Assembly (NCBI GenBank): GCA_003134685.1
Contig: PLCA01000016.1
Location: forward strand, 173,986-237,985
Direction of reading: 5' to 3'
From: Gemmatimonadota bacterium
GTDB lineage: Bacteria; Gemmatimonadota; Gemmatimonadetes; Gemmatimonadales; Gemmatimonadaceae
DNA: 64,000 bases
Shown: piece after piece, positions 27,572 through 36,688 of the stretch
Numbering within the stretch: position 1 is the first letter of the stretch
Layout of the letters: every line of letters starts with the position of its first letter
Notes under the pieces: generated by a model
What the model was told of the DNA's origin: nothing
Database searches by the model: none
Seen by the model: the letters and a program-made list of their open reading frames with translations, nothing else
Program-made: the position numbers and the translations under genes

Positions 27572-28826
27572 CCAGATCGTACGAGCGCTCCGCCGCGCCG
27601 AGGCCATCCCGTACCATCGCGCGCGCTGACGCGCCCGCCGCGTCGCGGGCGGGAACAGACCCGAGCCAGTAGCCGAGGCGGATCGTGAGGTCGGCCACTC
27701 CCGTGATCACGGCTCCGCCTCCCGCCTGAACCAGCTTCGCCGCTTCGCGGCTCTTCTCGTGACGCGGGCCGAACATCACGGGAGCGCCGAATGCCGCGGG
27801 CTCCAGGATGGAGTGCAAGCCCTCGGAATGAAATCCACCGCCTACGTAGGCCACGTCCGCCAGCGCGTAGAGGTCGCCGAGCATTCCGAACCGATCGACG
27901 AGAATGACGTCGGCGGTATGCGCGCCGGGTGCGTCGATTCGCGCCAGTGTGAGAGCGCGCGACCGAGCCCAGCTCTCGATCGAGCGCAGGTGCGCGTCGC
28001 TCGCCTCGTGCGGGGCAACCACGAGTCGCGCGTCGGGAATCTTGTCGCGGATCGTTGTCCAGACAGGCAGGAGGTGCTCCTCGTCGGACGGCCAGGTTGA
28101 GCCTGCGACGAGGGTGGGGCGCGAGGAGCGCAATCGTTGAACTAAGGGAGAGGTGAGCTGCGAGCGCGCCCACACCTGGTCGAACCGCGTGTCGCCCGTC
28201 ACGGCTACGCGATCGCCTCGCACGCCTTGCTCGCGCAGCCGCTCGGCGTCGGCCTCATCGATGGCGCCGACGCGATCGATCGAGCGATAGGCGTCGCCCA
28301 GAAGTGCCCGGGCGAAAAATCCGCGACGTCGCGAGGACTCGGGCAGCGTCGCGCTGATCACGCCGACGAGAACGCGCGCGGCTGCGGCGCGCTCGGTGAG
28401 CGCCGGCCAGATGTCGAGCTTGCTGTAAACGAGTGCGCTGGGCCGAAGCGCGGACACCACCGCGGCCGCGTGGTCGAACGTGTCGAACGGCAGATAATCG
28501 GTGAAATCCGCACGCACCGACTTCGCGAACTGCTCGGCACTGGGCGAATAGAAAGTATAGGCGATCTGGATATCGGGGCGACGCGCGCGCACGAGCTCGA
28601 TGACGGGCAGCGCCTGGAGCCCTTCGCCGACCGAGGGCGCGTGGAACCAGACCAGCGGGCGAGCGGCATCGCGGGAGGTCGCGCCCCATCTCTCGTAGCG
28701 ATCAACGAGTCCGCGCCGGCCACTGACCCCGCGACGGAATTTGGATTTGCCGGCGGGAACTACGCGGACGAGCGCGTCCGTTACGAGCCCCGCGAACGCG
28801 TAGGGAATTCGCAGCAGCGGTTTCAC
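27549..28826 (-). CDS. waaA: 3-deoxy-D-manno-octulosonic acid transferase
   Basis: 425 aa from a GTG, the normal length for WaaA/KdtA. An N-terminal hydrophobic anchor precedes 'RRGLVDRYERWG' and 'VWFHAPSVGEGLQALPVI', the Kdo-transferase hallmark with the catalytic Glu in SVGE. The C-terminal Rossmann half has 'LVAGSTWPSDEEHLLPVW', 'VVAPHE', 'YVGGGFHSEGLHSILEPAAFGAPVMFGP'. It adds Kdo to lipid A precursor at the inner face of the inner membrane, which implies LPS in this organism. Confidence 0.95.
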   Translation of the reverse strand: MKPLLRIPYAFAGLVTDALVRVVPAGKSKFRRGVSGRRGLVDRYERWGATSRDAARPLVWFHAPSVGEGLQALPVIELVRARRPDIQIAYTFYSPSAEQFAKSVRADFTDYLPFDTFDHAAAVVSALRPSALVYSKLDIWPALTERAAAARVLVGVISATLPESSRRRGFFARALLGDAYRSIDRVGAIDEADAERLREQGVRGDRVAVTGDTRFDQVWARSQLTSPLVQRLRSSRPTLVAGSTWPSDEEHLLPVWTTIRDKIPDARLVVAPHEASDAHLRSIESWARSRALTLARIDAPGAHTADVILVDRFGMLGDLYALADVAYVGGGFHSEGLHSILEPAAFGAPVMFGPRHEKSREAAKLVQAGGGAVITGVADLTIRLGYWLGSVPARDAAGASARAMVRDGLGAAERSYDLVTALLAR

Positions 28827-28862
28827 AGCTGGCCCCTTCTGAGGCGTTGTACGGTCGAGGTC

Positions 28863-29576
28863 TTACGGAGTGGTCTTTTTGCTTTTCACCTGAGCGGAGT
28901 CGATCGCCTTCCGCAGCTCCTCGATTGGCTGCGCGCCGGTGAGGATCTTGTCGCCGATCATGAAGCTCGGTGTCGCGGCAGCGCCGGCTCTGGACGCGCG
29001 GTCGTGATCCGCCTCGATGAGCGGTTTCATCATTCCCGATTTAACACAGTCCCGCCAGCGCTTCATGTCCAATCCGTTGGCCTGGGCGAGCGAGTCGAAG
29101 ACGGGCGTCGGCGAGCTCAAGGTCTCCCAGTGGCTCTGAGTCGCGAAGAGGCCGTCGTGCATCGGCCAGAATTTGTCCTGTGCTCCGGCGCACATCGCGG
29201 ACTCGGCGGCCGGCCAGGCGTGGACGTGGCTGGCGAGCGGGAAGTTCACGTAGGCGAGTCGAACCTTGCCCGTCTTCACGTACTGATCGCGAAAGGTGGC
29301 GTACGTCTGGTCGTGCCACTGCTTGCAATAAGGGCACTGAAAGTCGCTGACTTCGATCACCCAGACTGGCGCGCTGGCGCTCCCCTGAATCCGGGCGAGG
29401 TCAGCGCGCGTAATGTTAGAATCCAGTGGCGCTGGCTTAGCCGCGACCGAAGCAGTCTCAGCTTTCGTCACGGTCGTGGTTTCGGCGCCGCGTGTGGTGT
29501 TGCCGGCGGGAGCGCACGCGAGAAAAAGCGCCAGCGCGCCAACGGTACTGATGTGGTTGACTTGGGTGGGAATCAT
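28863..29576 (-). CDS. DsbA-family thiol oxidoreductase, lipoprotein
   Basis: 237 aa with AGGAGG ten bases before the ATG. A lipoprotein signal ends at Cys21 ('ALFLAC'). A linker of about 40 residues leads to a thioredoxin/DsbA domain with 'VSDFQCPYCKQWH' (CPYC active site) and the cis-proline loop 'AATPSFMIGDKILTG'. The inserted helical part contains an additional Cys pair. It should form or rearrange disulfides in exported proteins. It lies just downstream of waaA's start in the same direction's opposite flank, with no operon partner. Confidence 0.9.
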   Translation of the reverse strand: MIPTQVNHISTVGALALFLACAPAGNTTRGAETTTVTKAETASVAAKPAPLDSNITRADLARIQGSASAPVWVIEVSDFQCPYCKQWHDQTYATFRDQYVKTGKVRLAYVNFPLASHVHAWPAAESAMCAGAQDKFWPMHDGLFATQSHWETLSSPTPVFDSLAQANGLDMKRWRDCVKSGMMKPLIEADHDRASRAGAAATPSFMIGDKILTGAQPIEELRKAIDSAQVKSKKTTP

Positions 29577-29739
29577 CTGCTAAATAGACCTCCTGCCAAA
29601 CCATGAAATCAAGGGAGAGTAGATACTTACTTCTGTTCTGATCGGTTTTCCTTCGACGGCGACTTTTTTCGCCGTTCTGCGAACATCCTGGCTCTTCCTC
29701 CTTCCACAAGGCCTCCAGATCCCGCCGCCAACCGGGCTG

Positions 29740-30498
29740 GTGAACGATTTCGCGCACGTGATTCAGCCCGACGCGATTCAGCGAATGGAGCGAATCGCGG
29801 AGGATGTGCGCACGAAATCGCGGGGCGAGATGACGATCGTCACGCTTCCCGACATCGGCACCCGCGACGTGCAGGAAGTCGCGCTCGAGATCGGACGCCA
29901 GTGGAAGGTGGGCAAGATCGGGAATCCCGGCGATCCCACCCGGAACGCGGGCGCCGTGATTCTTCTCGTTCCGAAGGAGACGAGCAAGGACGGACGCGGA
30001 CATTGCTTCATCGCGACGGGCCGTGGCGCGGAAGGATTCATCACGGATGCGGACGCGGGAGACATCTGCCGCGAAGCGACTCCGGCTTTCATGCAGAAGG
30101 ACTACAGTACGGGCCTCGAGCTCGTCACTCTGCGAACCGCCGAACGATTCGCGAAGGAGTTCAATTTTCAGCTGGACACGGCACTCGTGCCGCCGACGCC
30201 GCAAAGGAGCTACGACTACCCCAGCGGTAACGGAGGTGGAAGTGGCGGGATTCCTCCGTGGGTGTTCCTCCTCATCTTCTTTTTCGTGCTCAGCTTTCTG
30301 AGCCGGTTGAGCCGGCGGGGCGGCGGGAGAGGGTGCGGTCCGGGGTGCATTCCAATCATCATCCCGACAGGCGGGTTCGGCGGTGGGCGTGGCGGATGGG
30401 GCGGAGGTGGCGGCGGCTTTGGCGGCGGTGGTGGGGGTTTCGGTGGCTTTGGTGGTGGTGGCGGTTTTGGTGGTGGCGGTGGCGGCTCGAGCTGGTAA
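29740..30498 (+). CDS. TPM-domain protein with Gly-rich tail
   Basis: 252 aa from a GTG in 'PTGLVNDFAHVIQ', the normal opening of the TPM (YgcG) domain, so the true N-terminus with its signal peptide should lie upstream. In frame there is a hydrophobic run back to about 29626 but no ATG. The TPM domain (~1-130) is followed by a TM helix ('WVFLLIFFFVLSFLSRL') and a tail of GGGGF repeats. TPM proteins act in membrane quality control or photosystem repair, with LemA as a frequent partner, and a LemA gene lies two genes downstream. Confidence 0.8.
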   Translation: MNDFAHVIQPDAIQRMERIAEDVRTKSRGEMTIVTLPDIGTRDVQEVALEIGRQWKVGKIGNPGDPTRNAGAVILLVPKETSKDGRGHCFIATGRGAEGFITDADAGDICREATPAFMQKDYSTGLELVTLRTAERFAKEFNFQLDTALVPPTPQRSYDYPSGNGGGSGGIPPWVFLLIFFFVLSFLSRLSRRGGGRGCGPGCIPIIIPTGGFGGGRGGWGGGGGGFGGGGGGFGGFGGGGGFGGGGGGSSW

Positions 30499-30564
30499 GG
30501 GAGCCCGGGATCGTCGAATGACGAAACAGGCACTGTCGCGCACCCGTTAGTAAGGACTTGGACT

Positions 30565-31272
30565 ATGATGAAACTCGAGGAACTGGTCAGTCAACTTCAG
30601 CTCGCGTACGGCGACGGGCTTCGATCGGTGGTGCTGTTCGGGTCCGCGGTGGCGGGCGAGCACAATCCGAAGAATTCCGACTACAACGTGCTCGTAATCG
30701 TGGACTCGCTGCCGCTCGCGCGGCTTCGCGCGGTCGCCGCGGTTTCGAAGGCGTGGGCTGAGGATGGAAATCCGCCGCCGATGACGTTCACCACGAACGA
30801 ATGGAAATCGTCGGCCGACATTTTCCCGATGGAGTACGCGGACATTCTGGAGCGGCATCGAGTGCTGTTCGGAGATCCGCCGTTCGATGGGATGCGAGTC
30901 GCCCCATCCGACCTGCGCCTCCAGGTAGAGCAGCAGACGATGGGAAAGCTGCTGCAGCTGCGGCAGGCGACAATGGGCGCGGGGGGCGACACCAAGCTGC
31001 AGCTCGAGGTTCTTGAAAAGAGTTTGAGCACGCTGATGGTGATCTTTCGCGGCGTGTCGCGGCTAGTGGGGCAGGCGCCATCGCAGGACTACGAGGAGCT
31101 GACGCGAGCTTTGGCTCTTCGGGCCGGATTCTCACCGGAGCCATTTGTGAAGGTAATTCGGCACGTGCGAGGAACGGAGAAGATTTCGCGCGAGACCGCT
31201 GCCGGGATTCTGGAGGGATATCTGGCGGCGATGGAGCGGCTGGTGGCATATCTCAACGAATTCAGAGGGTAA
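30565..31272 (+). CDS. Nucleotidyltransferase-fold protein, probably inactive
   Basis: 235 aa with AAGGA upstream. The N-terminal part has the polymerase-beta-type core, 'VVLFGSAVAGEHNPKNSDYNVLV', in which the usual D-x-D metal ligands read D-Y-N, so one catalytic Asp is replaced. The C-terminal half is helical ('LQLEVLEKSLSTLMVIFRGVSRL'), as in substrate-binding HEPN-like or kanamycin-transferase-type partners. It lies between TPM and LemA genes and is probably co-transcribed. The substrate is unknown. Confidence 0.78.
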   Translation: MMKLEELVSQLQLAYGDGLRSVVLFGSAVAGEHNPKNSDYNVLVIVDSLPLARLRAVAAVSKAWAEDGNPPPMTFTTNEWKSSADIFPMEYADILERHRVLFGDPPFDGMRVAPSDLRLQVEQQTMGKLLQLRQATMGAGGDTKLQLEVLEKSLSTLMVIFRGVSRLVGQAPSQDYEELTRALALRAGFSPEPFVKVIRHVRGTEKISRETAAGILEGYLAAMERLVAYLNEFRG

Positions 31273-31332
31273 ATTGCTGTGGGCTTTGGCCGCACAGAGT
31301 GTCGTCAATCTCCACTTAAAGGATGGATTACA

Positions 31333-31941
31333 ATGAAGCTACGCTCGGCGTTATGGTTTTCCCCACTGATCCTGGCTTTGGCAGGATGCGGATATAATCA
31401 GATTCAGCAGCTCGATGAGACCGCGGCGCAGGCGAAGCAGCAGATTTCGGTGCAGCTGCAGCGCCGGGCGGATCTAGTACCGAATCTCGTCAACACGGTG
31501 AAGGGCTACGCTCAGCACGAGGAAGCAGTGTTCACGCAGGTCGCTCAGGCACGCGCCGGGCTGGCTGGGGCAATCCAGACAGGCGATCCACAGCAGATGG
31601 CGACTGCCAACGGTCAGCTGACCGGCGCCCTCGGCAGATTGCTCGCAATCTCGGAGGCCTATCCGCAACTCAAGGCGGACCAGGGATTTCTGCGTCTTCA
31701 GGACGAGCTGACCGGGACCGAGAATCGGATCGCGACCTCGCGCAACGACTATAATGATGCGGTCAAGGCGTATAACGCCTACATCCGGACCTTCCCGCAG
31801 GCTATTACGGCGAAGGTGACCGGGGCGAAACCGCGAACATATTTCGAGGCTGCGGCGGGAACCGAGGCACCTCCAACGGTCGATTTCGGGACGCGACCGA
31901 CTCCAAGCAAGGCGACTCCAGCCGCCCCCAAGACCCCTTGA
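31333..31941 (+). CDS. LemA-family lipoprotein
   Basis: 202 aa from the ATG at 31333; the frame extends upstream but only this start gives a signal. Lipoprotein Cys19 ('LALAGC'). The LemA core is clear: 'QQISVQLQRRADLVPNLVNTVKGYAQHE', 'QLTGALGRLLAISEAYPQLKA', 'LTGTENRIATSRNDYNDAVKAYN', all long coiled-coil helices. The Pro/Thr-rich tail is 40 residues. LemA proteins have no settled function, but they often accompany TPM proteins, as here. Confidence 0.93.
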   Translation: MKLRSALWFSPLILALAGCGYNQIQQLDETAAQAKQQISVQLQRRADLVPNLVNTVKGYAQHEEAVFTQVAQARAGLAGAIQTGDPQQMATANGQLTGALGRLLAISEAYPQLKADQGFLRLQDELTGTENRIATSRNDYNDAVKAYNAYIRTFPQAITAKVTGAKPRTYFEAAAGTEAPPTVDFGTRPTPSKATPAAPKTP

Positions 31942-31958
31942 CTAGCGGCAATCGGGCA

Positions 31959-31988
31959 AAAACGCCGGCCTTAGAGCCGGCGTTTTTT
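31959..31988 (+). terminator. Intrinsic terminator after lemA
   Basis: AAAACGCCGGC / GCCGGCGTTTT with a six-base loop, then more T. It is 18 bp after the stop. Confidence 0.92.
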
Positions 31989-32045
31989 GTTGGGGGGTGA
32001 GTGCGGGCTTGTGGTCCGCCGGCCACCCGCCGGCATCGTTCACTC

Positions 32046-32078
32046 TTGACACCTCATGTCGCGACACCTAAATAGGTG
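32046..32078 (+). promoter_or_regulatory. Promoter of SusCD pair 2 with palindrome on the -10
   Basis: TTGACA (32046-32051), 17 bp, TAAATA (32069-32074), a near-consensus promoter with about 90 nt of leader. The -10 lies within CACCTA AA TAGGTG (32065-32078), a 6-bp-arm palindrome that may be an operator. The motif CGAC-x-CCTAA is shared with the pair 1 and pair 3 promoters. Confidence 0.78.
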
Positions 32079-32169
32079 CGACCTGAACACCAAGCAGAGT
32101 CCCTACTACTCTGCCGGGCTCCCGGCGCCTGTTGCTGCGAGCCTCACTCATCCAAGCTGGAGAACAGGA

Positions 32170-35127
32170 ATGAAAAGGATTAGCTCGTCAGTTTTCTCAT
32201 TGCTATTGCTGGTGCTCGTGAGCGCCAGCGCCTTTGCACAGACGCGTCGCGTCAGCGGACGCATTACTGTCGAGGGCAGCGGTGAACCCGTCGTTGCAGC
32301 GAGTGTCAACCTCGTTGGAACGTCAGTCGGCACTTACACCGACGATCAGGGCCGCTTCTCCCTGAACGTCCCCGATGGCCCAGCGACGCTCCGCGTCCGG
32401 CGCATCGGCTACACACAGAAGACGCTGGCTATACCGGCCGGCGCAACCGATGCCAATGTCTCGCTTGCTCGCGACGCGCTGCAGCTCGAGACACAGGTCA
32501 TCACCGGCACGGCGACGAGCGTCTCGAGCGTAAACGCGGCAAACGCCGTAACGGTCGTATCGGGCGAGAAGCTCAATCGCGTAGCCGCGCAGACGATCGA
32601 CTACGCGCTTCAGGGCAAGATCCCCGGAGCAGTTATCACCCAGAACTCCGGCGCTCCAGGCGGGGGAGTTCAAATTCAGCTTCGCGGCGTATCGACGATC
32701 AACGCAGGCTTTCTGCCGTTGTACGTCATCGATGGCGTCATCGTCGACAACTCGTCGATCGCGAACGGCCTCAATGCCATCACAGGCGCGGCAGGCGGCA
32801 ACTTCGGGTCGTCGCAGGATCAGCGCGTCAATCGGACCGCCGACATCAACCCGAACGACATCGAGAGCATTCAGGTTCTCAAGGGGCCATCGGCCAGCTC
32901 GATCTACGGGTCCCGCGGCACGAACGGCGTAATCATCATTACGACGAAGCAGGGCCAGGCTGGGAAGACGACGCTCGACGTAACTCAGCGTTTCGGTACC
33001 GCCGCGCTCTCGAACAAGATAGTGCCCCGCTGCTTCGGTTCCGCTCAGGAACTCATCGACGCTGGATTCGATTCGACCGGCTTTGGTGCTTCTCCGAACA
33101 AGTGCAACGATTACATGCAGGAGCTCTACGGCGAGCACCCGTTCAACTACCAGACCGTTGCGTCATTGCGTGGCGCGAGCACCGGCGGCACGAACTTCTT
33201 CGTGTCCGGATTGGTCCAGCACGACGGCGGACTCGTAGTCAACGACAACTACGCCAAGCAGTCACTGCGCGTAAACCTCGGGCAGCAGCTTTCGCGCCTC
33301 AGTCTGCGCGCGAACACCGAGCTGATTCACTCGCTCACGGCCCGCGGAATCAGCGGAAACGACAACACGAACATCAATCCCATAACGACGTTTGCATTTA
33401 CTCCCTCTTTTGTGGGCCTTCAGCGTCTGCCGGACGGAACTTTCCCGAGCGGCTTGACCGCAGTCGGTAACAGCAATCCATTCCAGAACGCCGTGCTGGT
33501 CAAGACGCCGGAAGACGTGTTCCGTTTACTCGGAAGCGGATCGGCTTCGTACAACCTGCTGTCATCGGAGCGGCAGACGCTCGACTTCACACTAAGCGGT
33601 GGTATCGACGCCTATTCTGACCACGCGAAAATCATCTCTCCCGCGACGAGCTATTTCGAGCAGCTCAATTCATTTCCGGGAACGATCGTCGTCAACAATG
33701 CAAACGTCTTCACGGGCAACCTCGGTGGAAACTTTACGCACCGGTTGATTCGCGACCGGTTTACCGCGACAACATCGGCGGGATTTGGTCAGGTCAGGCA
33801 GAACTCCGACATCATGACAAGTACCGGTCGAGGCATTTTCCCGGGCGTCACCAACGTGGCGTCGGGAACGCAGACCTTCACGGCCGAAACCCAAGGCATC
33901 AACAAGTCACAGTCGATCTACGGGCAGGAAGAGTTTCTGACGATGGGGGAGAGGCTGCTGCTCACCGCCGCGATCAACGGAGAGCGGACGAGCAATAACG
34001 GTGATCCGACCAAGTATTATGCCTATCCCAAGTTCTCGGGCTCATACCGTATGCCAGTACCGGTCTCGAAGGTAGACGAGCTCAAACTGCGCCTGGCCTA
34101 TGGAAAGGCAGGTAATCAGCCTACGAGCGGAAAATTCACATTCCTTACAAATCTCATCGATCAAGGCGTCACTGGATTCCGGGCTTCGACGGCTTTGGGC
34201 TTACCTGGTATAAAGCCTGAGATCGCGACCGAACTAGAGGGAGGTTTCGATCTCACTCTGTTTGGTGGACGCACGAGATTGTCAGCCACGCAATTCCGGA
34301 AACAGATCGACGATCTCATTCTATCGGCGGCTCTTGCCCCGTCGACAGGCTTCTCCACCGTCGCGATCAACGGCGGTCAGATCGTCAACCATGGTACCGA
34401 GCTCGAGCTCGAGATGACGCCAATCCGCACGGACAATTTTTCCTGGGTTTCCGGGACGACTTATTCGAGCGCGAAGGGAAAGGTCACGCAGCTTCCCGTG
34501 CCGGGGTTCATCCCCGCTTCCGGATCGTTCGGCAGCCGCTTCGGCAATGCGTTCGTTCAGCAGGGCCAGCTCATAACGGTCGTGCAGGCTGTGAACGGAT
34601 GCTCGGCACTGAACGCGGCTGGAACATGCCCATCTGCGAATCGACTCCTGGAGTTCGTGGGGAACGCGGCGCCTGACTATGAGATGGGATTCAACAATGA
34701 CATCAGCTTCGGCCGGTTCCGCTTTTCTTCGCTCGTCGATTGGAGAAAGGGTGGCCTTGGAGTCAACCTCACCAACGACTACTTCGTCGGCTCCGGCACG
34801 CTCGCAGACACGGCTAGGTCCAGCGCAATGCTTTCAGCTTTCTCGAAAGGCACGGACGTCTGGCTGGAGAACACCGGCTTCGTCAAGATTCGCGAGATGA
34901 CGCTCGGTTACGAGCTGCCGGCGGCGCTAGCGTCCCGCCTCTTCAACGGCCACGCGGAAAATGCGCGAATTGAGATCAGCGGACGAAACCTCAAAACGTG
35001 GACGAAGTACACGGGTCTTGATCCAGAGGTCTCGAACTTCGGCAATCAGTCCCTCGGACGGTTCCAGGATGTCACTCCGTATCCGCCCAGCCGTGTGTTC
35101 TACTTCACGGTTTCCACAACCTTCTAA
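32170..35127 (+). CDS. SusC/RagA-type TonB-linked outer-membrane protein 2
   Basis: 985 aa from the ATG at 32170, which begins a signal peptide ('SSVFSLLLLVLVSASAFAQ'); the frame runs further upstream without one. A carboxypeptidase-regulatory-like domain (~24-105) leads to the plug ('LQGKIPGAVITQ', 'LYVIDGVIVDNSS', 'YGSRGTNGVIIITTKQG') and the barrel, which ends in a terminal Phe ('FYFTVSTTF'), the BAM recognition residue. It is an energy-dependent importer with the SusD encoded 17 bp downstream. The substrate is unknown. Confidence 0.95.
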   Translation: MKRISSSVFSLLLLVLVSASAFAQTRRVSGRITVEGSGEPVVAASVNLVGTSVGTYTDDQGRFSLNVPDGPATLRVRRIGYTQKTLAIPAGATDANVSLARDALQLETQVITGTATSVSSVNAANAVTVVSGEKLNRVAAQTIDYALQGKIPGAVITQNSGAPGGGVQIQLRGVSTINAGFLPLYVIDGVIVDNSSIANGLNAITGAAGGNFGSSQDQRVNRTADINPNDIESIQVLKGPSASSIYGSRGTNGVIIITTKQGQAGKTTLDVTQRFGTAALSNKIVPRCFGSAQELIDAGFDSTGFGASPNKCNDYMQELYGEHPFNYQTVASLRGASTGGTNFFVSGLVQHDGGLVVNDNYAKQSLRVNLGQQLSRLSLRANTELIHSLTARGISGNDNTNINPITTFAFTPSFVGLQRLPDGTFPSGLTAVGNSNPFQNAVLVKTPEDVFRLLGSGSASYNLLSSERQTLDFTLSGGIDAYSDHAKIISPATSYFEQLNSFPGTIVVNNANVFTGNLGGNFTHRLIRDRFTATTSAGFGQVRQNSDIMTSTGRGIFPGVTNVASGTQTFTAETQGINKSQSIYGQEEFLTMGERLLLTAAINGERTSNNGDPTKYYAYPKFSGSYRMPVPVSKVDELKLRLAYGKAGNQPTSGKFTFLTNLIDQGVTGFRASTALGLPGIKPEIATELEGGFDLTLFGGRTRLSATQFRKQIDDLILSAALAPSTGFSTVAINGGQIVNHGTELELEMTPIRTDNFSWVSGTTYSSAKGKVTQLPVPGFIPASGSFGSRFGNAFVQQGQLITVVQAVNGCSALNAAGTCPSANRLLEFVGNAAPDYEMGFNNDISFGRFRFSSLVDWRKGGLGVNLTNDYFVGSGTLADTARSSAMLSAFSKGTDVWLENTGFVKIREMTLGYELPAALASRLFNGHAENARIEISGRNLKTWTKYTGLDPEVSNFGNQSLGRFQDVTPYPPSRVFYFTVSTTF

Positions 35128-35144
35128 ACCGAGCGATTAATCAG

Positions 35145-36560
35145 ATGAAGCGATATACAACGATTGCACTCGCGGCGGCCGCTCTGGTCGCAGCAGGGTG
35201 TAAAGACAATCCGGTGGCGAATCCGATCGACGCGCCAACTGTCGGTGCGTTGGCTGGAGCGCTAACGAGAGTGACGCTGCAGCAGCTCGCGACAGGTGTC
35301 TTGGCGCAGGACCGCGCGCAAGCAACGGGGTTCGCGTACGTGCTCGAGGCCGAGATATTCGCCCGCGACGCCTATCGAATCGATCCGTCGGAGCCGCGGT
35401 ATGTACAGGAGACGCTCCAAGGAAACCCCGATCCTGGCAGCTTTGCCGGAGGCGGCGCGTGGGCCGGTTATTACACGGCAATCCGCGCCGGGAATAATCT
35501 CATTCTGGCGTTGCCGGCCACAGCGAATTCCCAATTCACAACTGAGGAAATCAATGCGACGCGCGGCTTCGCTCGGACAATTAAGGCTCTGGACTACTGG
35601 CGCGTCATGGAATATCACGACTCGGTGGGAGCCACGATCCAGACAGACGACGGGGCCGCGGTGACGCCTATCCGCTGCAAGACGGCGGTGCTCGCCTACA
35701 TCGCGTCCCTGCTCGACAGCGCCAATGCCGACTTTACGGCTGCCGGCGGTTCCACGGTGCTGCCGTTCGCGATGCCCAGCGGATTTACGGCATTCGGGCA
35801 CGATTACTCGACTGTTGCCAACCTGGTGAAATTCAACCGTGGGTTGAAGGGCAAGATCGATTTCTATCGTGGATTGGATCGCACGAATCCAACACCCGCA
35901 TTATTCCCAACAGCAATCGCTGAGCTGACACAGGCGCTTGGTGGGGCGGCTCCAGGTGCGGTGCCAGCGGCGGACTTCGCTAAGGGACCGTATTACGTGT
36001 TCGTGCCGGGAGGATCTGAAAACACTCCCAACCCGCTTTCTGACGCGAAGGTCGGATTGAATCCACTGGTTGGGGATAGCATCCAGTCGGGCGACACTCG
36101 TGCCGCGAAGATCGTTCCCCGTACCGTACTGTCCGGATTTGGCCTCTCCACGGCCATCACGTATATAGGGACAGTCTCCACCAACGCCGCAAACCAGTCC
36201 GCTCCCATGGGCATTCTAAGGGACGAGGAACTGGTTCTGTTGAGAGCACAGGCGGAGATCGAGGCGGGTCAGTTGGCCAATGCGATTCTCGACATCAACG
36301 ATGTCCGGACGAACTATGGTCTGGCGGCGGTTGCACCGGTTGACAAGACCTCTGCCATCAACGCGGTTCTGTACGAGAAGCGTTATTCGCTCCTGTTCGA
36401 AGGACCTATGCGGCTTGACGATCTCAGAGAGTACGGCCGCCTGAATGGGAACTTCCTGCGTATGGAGAGTGCTACGGATCCTTTCAACGCGGCGTTGCCG
36501 ATTACTCGCGGCGAGCTCAACGCCCGCGGATTAACGACGAATCCTGCCTGCACTCCATGA
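35145..36560 (+). CDS. SusD/RagB-like substrate-binding lipoprotein 2
   Basis: 471 aa. Lipoprotein Cys19 ('ALVAAGC'). After a short Asn/Pro-rich linker come TPR-type helices ('AGYYTAIRAGNNLILALP', 'RGFARTIKALDYWRVMEYHDSVG'). 'ILRDEELVLLRAQAEIEAGQ' and 'INAVLYEKRYSLLFEGPMRLDDLREYGRL' are the typical C-terminal SusD elements. It is the surface lid partner of SusC 2. A strong terminator follows, before the plug-only gene. Confidence 0.93.
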   Translation: MKRYTTIALAAAALVAAGCKDNPVANPIDAPTVGALAGALTRVTLQQLATGVLAQDRAQATGFAYVLEAEIFARDAYRIDPSEPRYVQETLQGNPDPGSFAGGGAWAGYYTAIRAGNNLILALPATANSQFTTEEINATRGFARTIKALDYWRVMEYHDSVGATIQTDDGAAVTPIRCKTAVLAYIASLLDSANADFTAAGGSTVLPFAMPSGFTAFGHDYSTVANLVKFNRGLKGKIDFYRGLDRTNPTPALFPTAIAELTQALGGAAPGAVPAADFAKGPYYVFVPGGSENTPNPLSDAKVGLNPLVGDSIQSGDTRAAKIVPRTVLSGFGLSTAITYIGTVSTNAANQSAPMGILRDEELVLLRAQAEIEAGQLANAILDINDVRTNYGLAAVAPVDKTSAINAVLYEKRYSLLFEGPMRLDDLREYGRLNGNFLRMESATDPFNAALPITRGELNARGLTTNPACTP

Positions 36561-36592
36561 TGCTGGCAGAAGGCGGTTTGGTGTAGTAGTGG

Positions 36593-36625
36593 CCGGCTCG
36601 GGATAGTTTGTCCCGAGCCGGTTTT
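36593..36625 (+). terminator. Intrinsic terminator after SusD 2
   Basis: CCGGCTCGGGA / TCCCGAGCCGG with a seven-base loop, then TTTTGC. Read-through would be needed for co-transcription of the plug-only gene, or that gene has its own promoter. Confidence 0.9.
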
Positions 36626-36688
36626 GCTTTCGCGGGGCTTGGATTATGCAGCGCGAGTCCCAAAGATGAATCTGCAGTGGGAGGTCTT

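Noticed and set aside
28227..29606. 459-codon plus-strand frame over waaA and the DsbA-like gene
   Set aside because: Antisense to two clear genes; low-complexity Arg/Gly-rich translation without motifs.
30360..30495. Repetitive GGN-rich stretch that could be taken for a repeat array or CRISPR
   Set aside because: It is the Gly-rich coding tail of the TPM protein, with units of 3-6 codons and no spacers.
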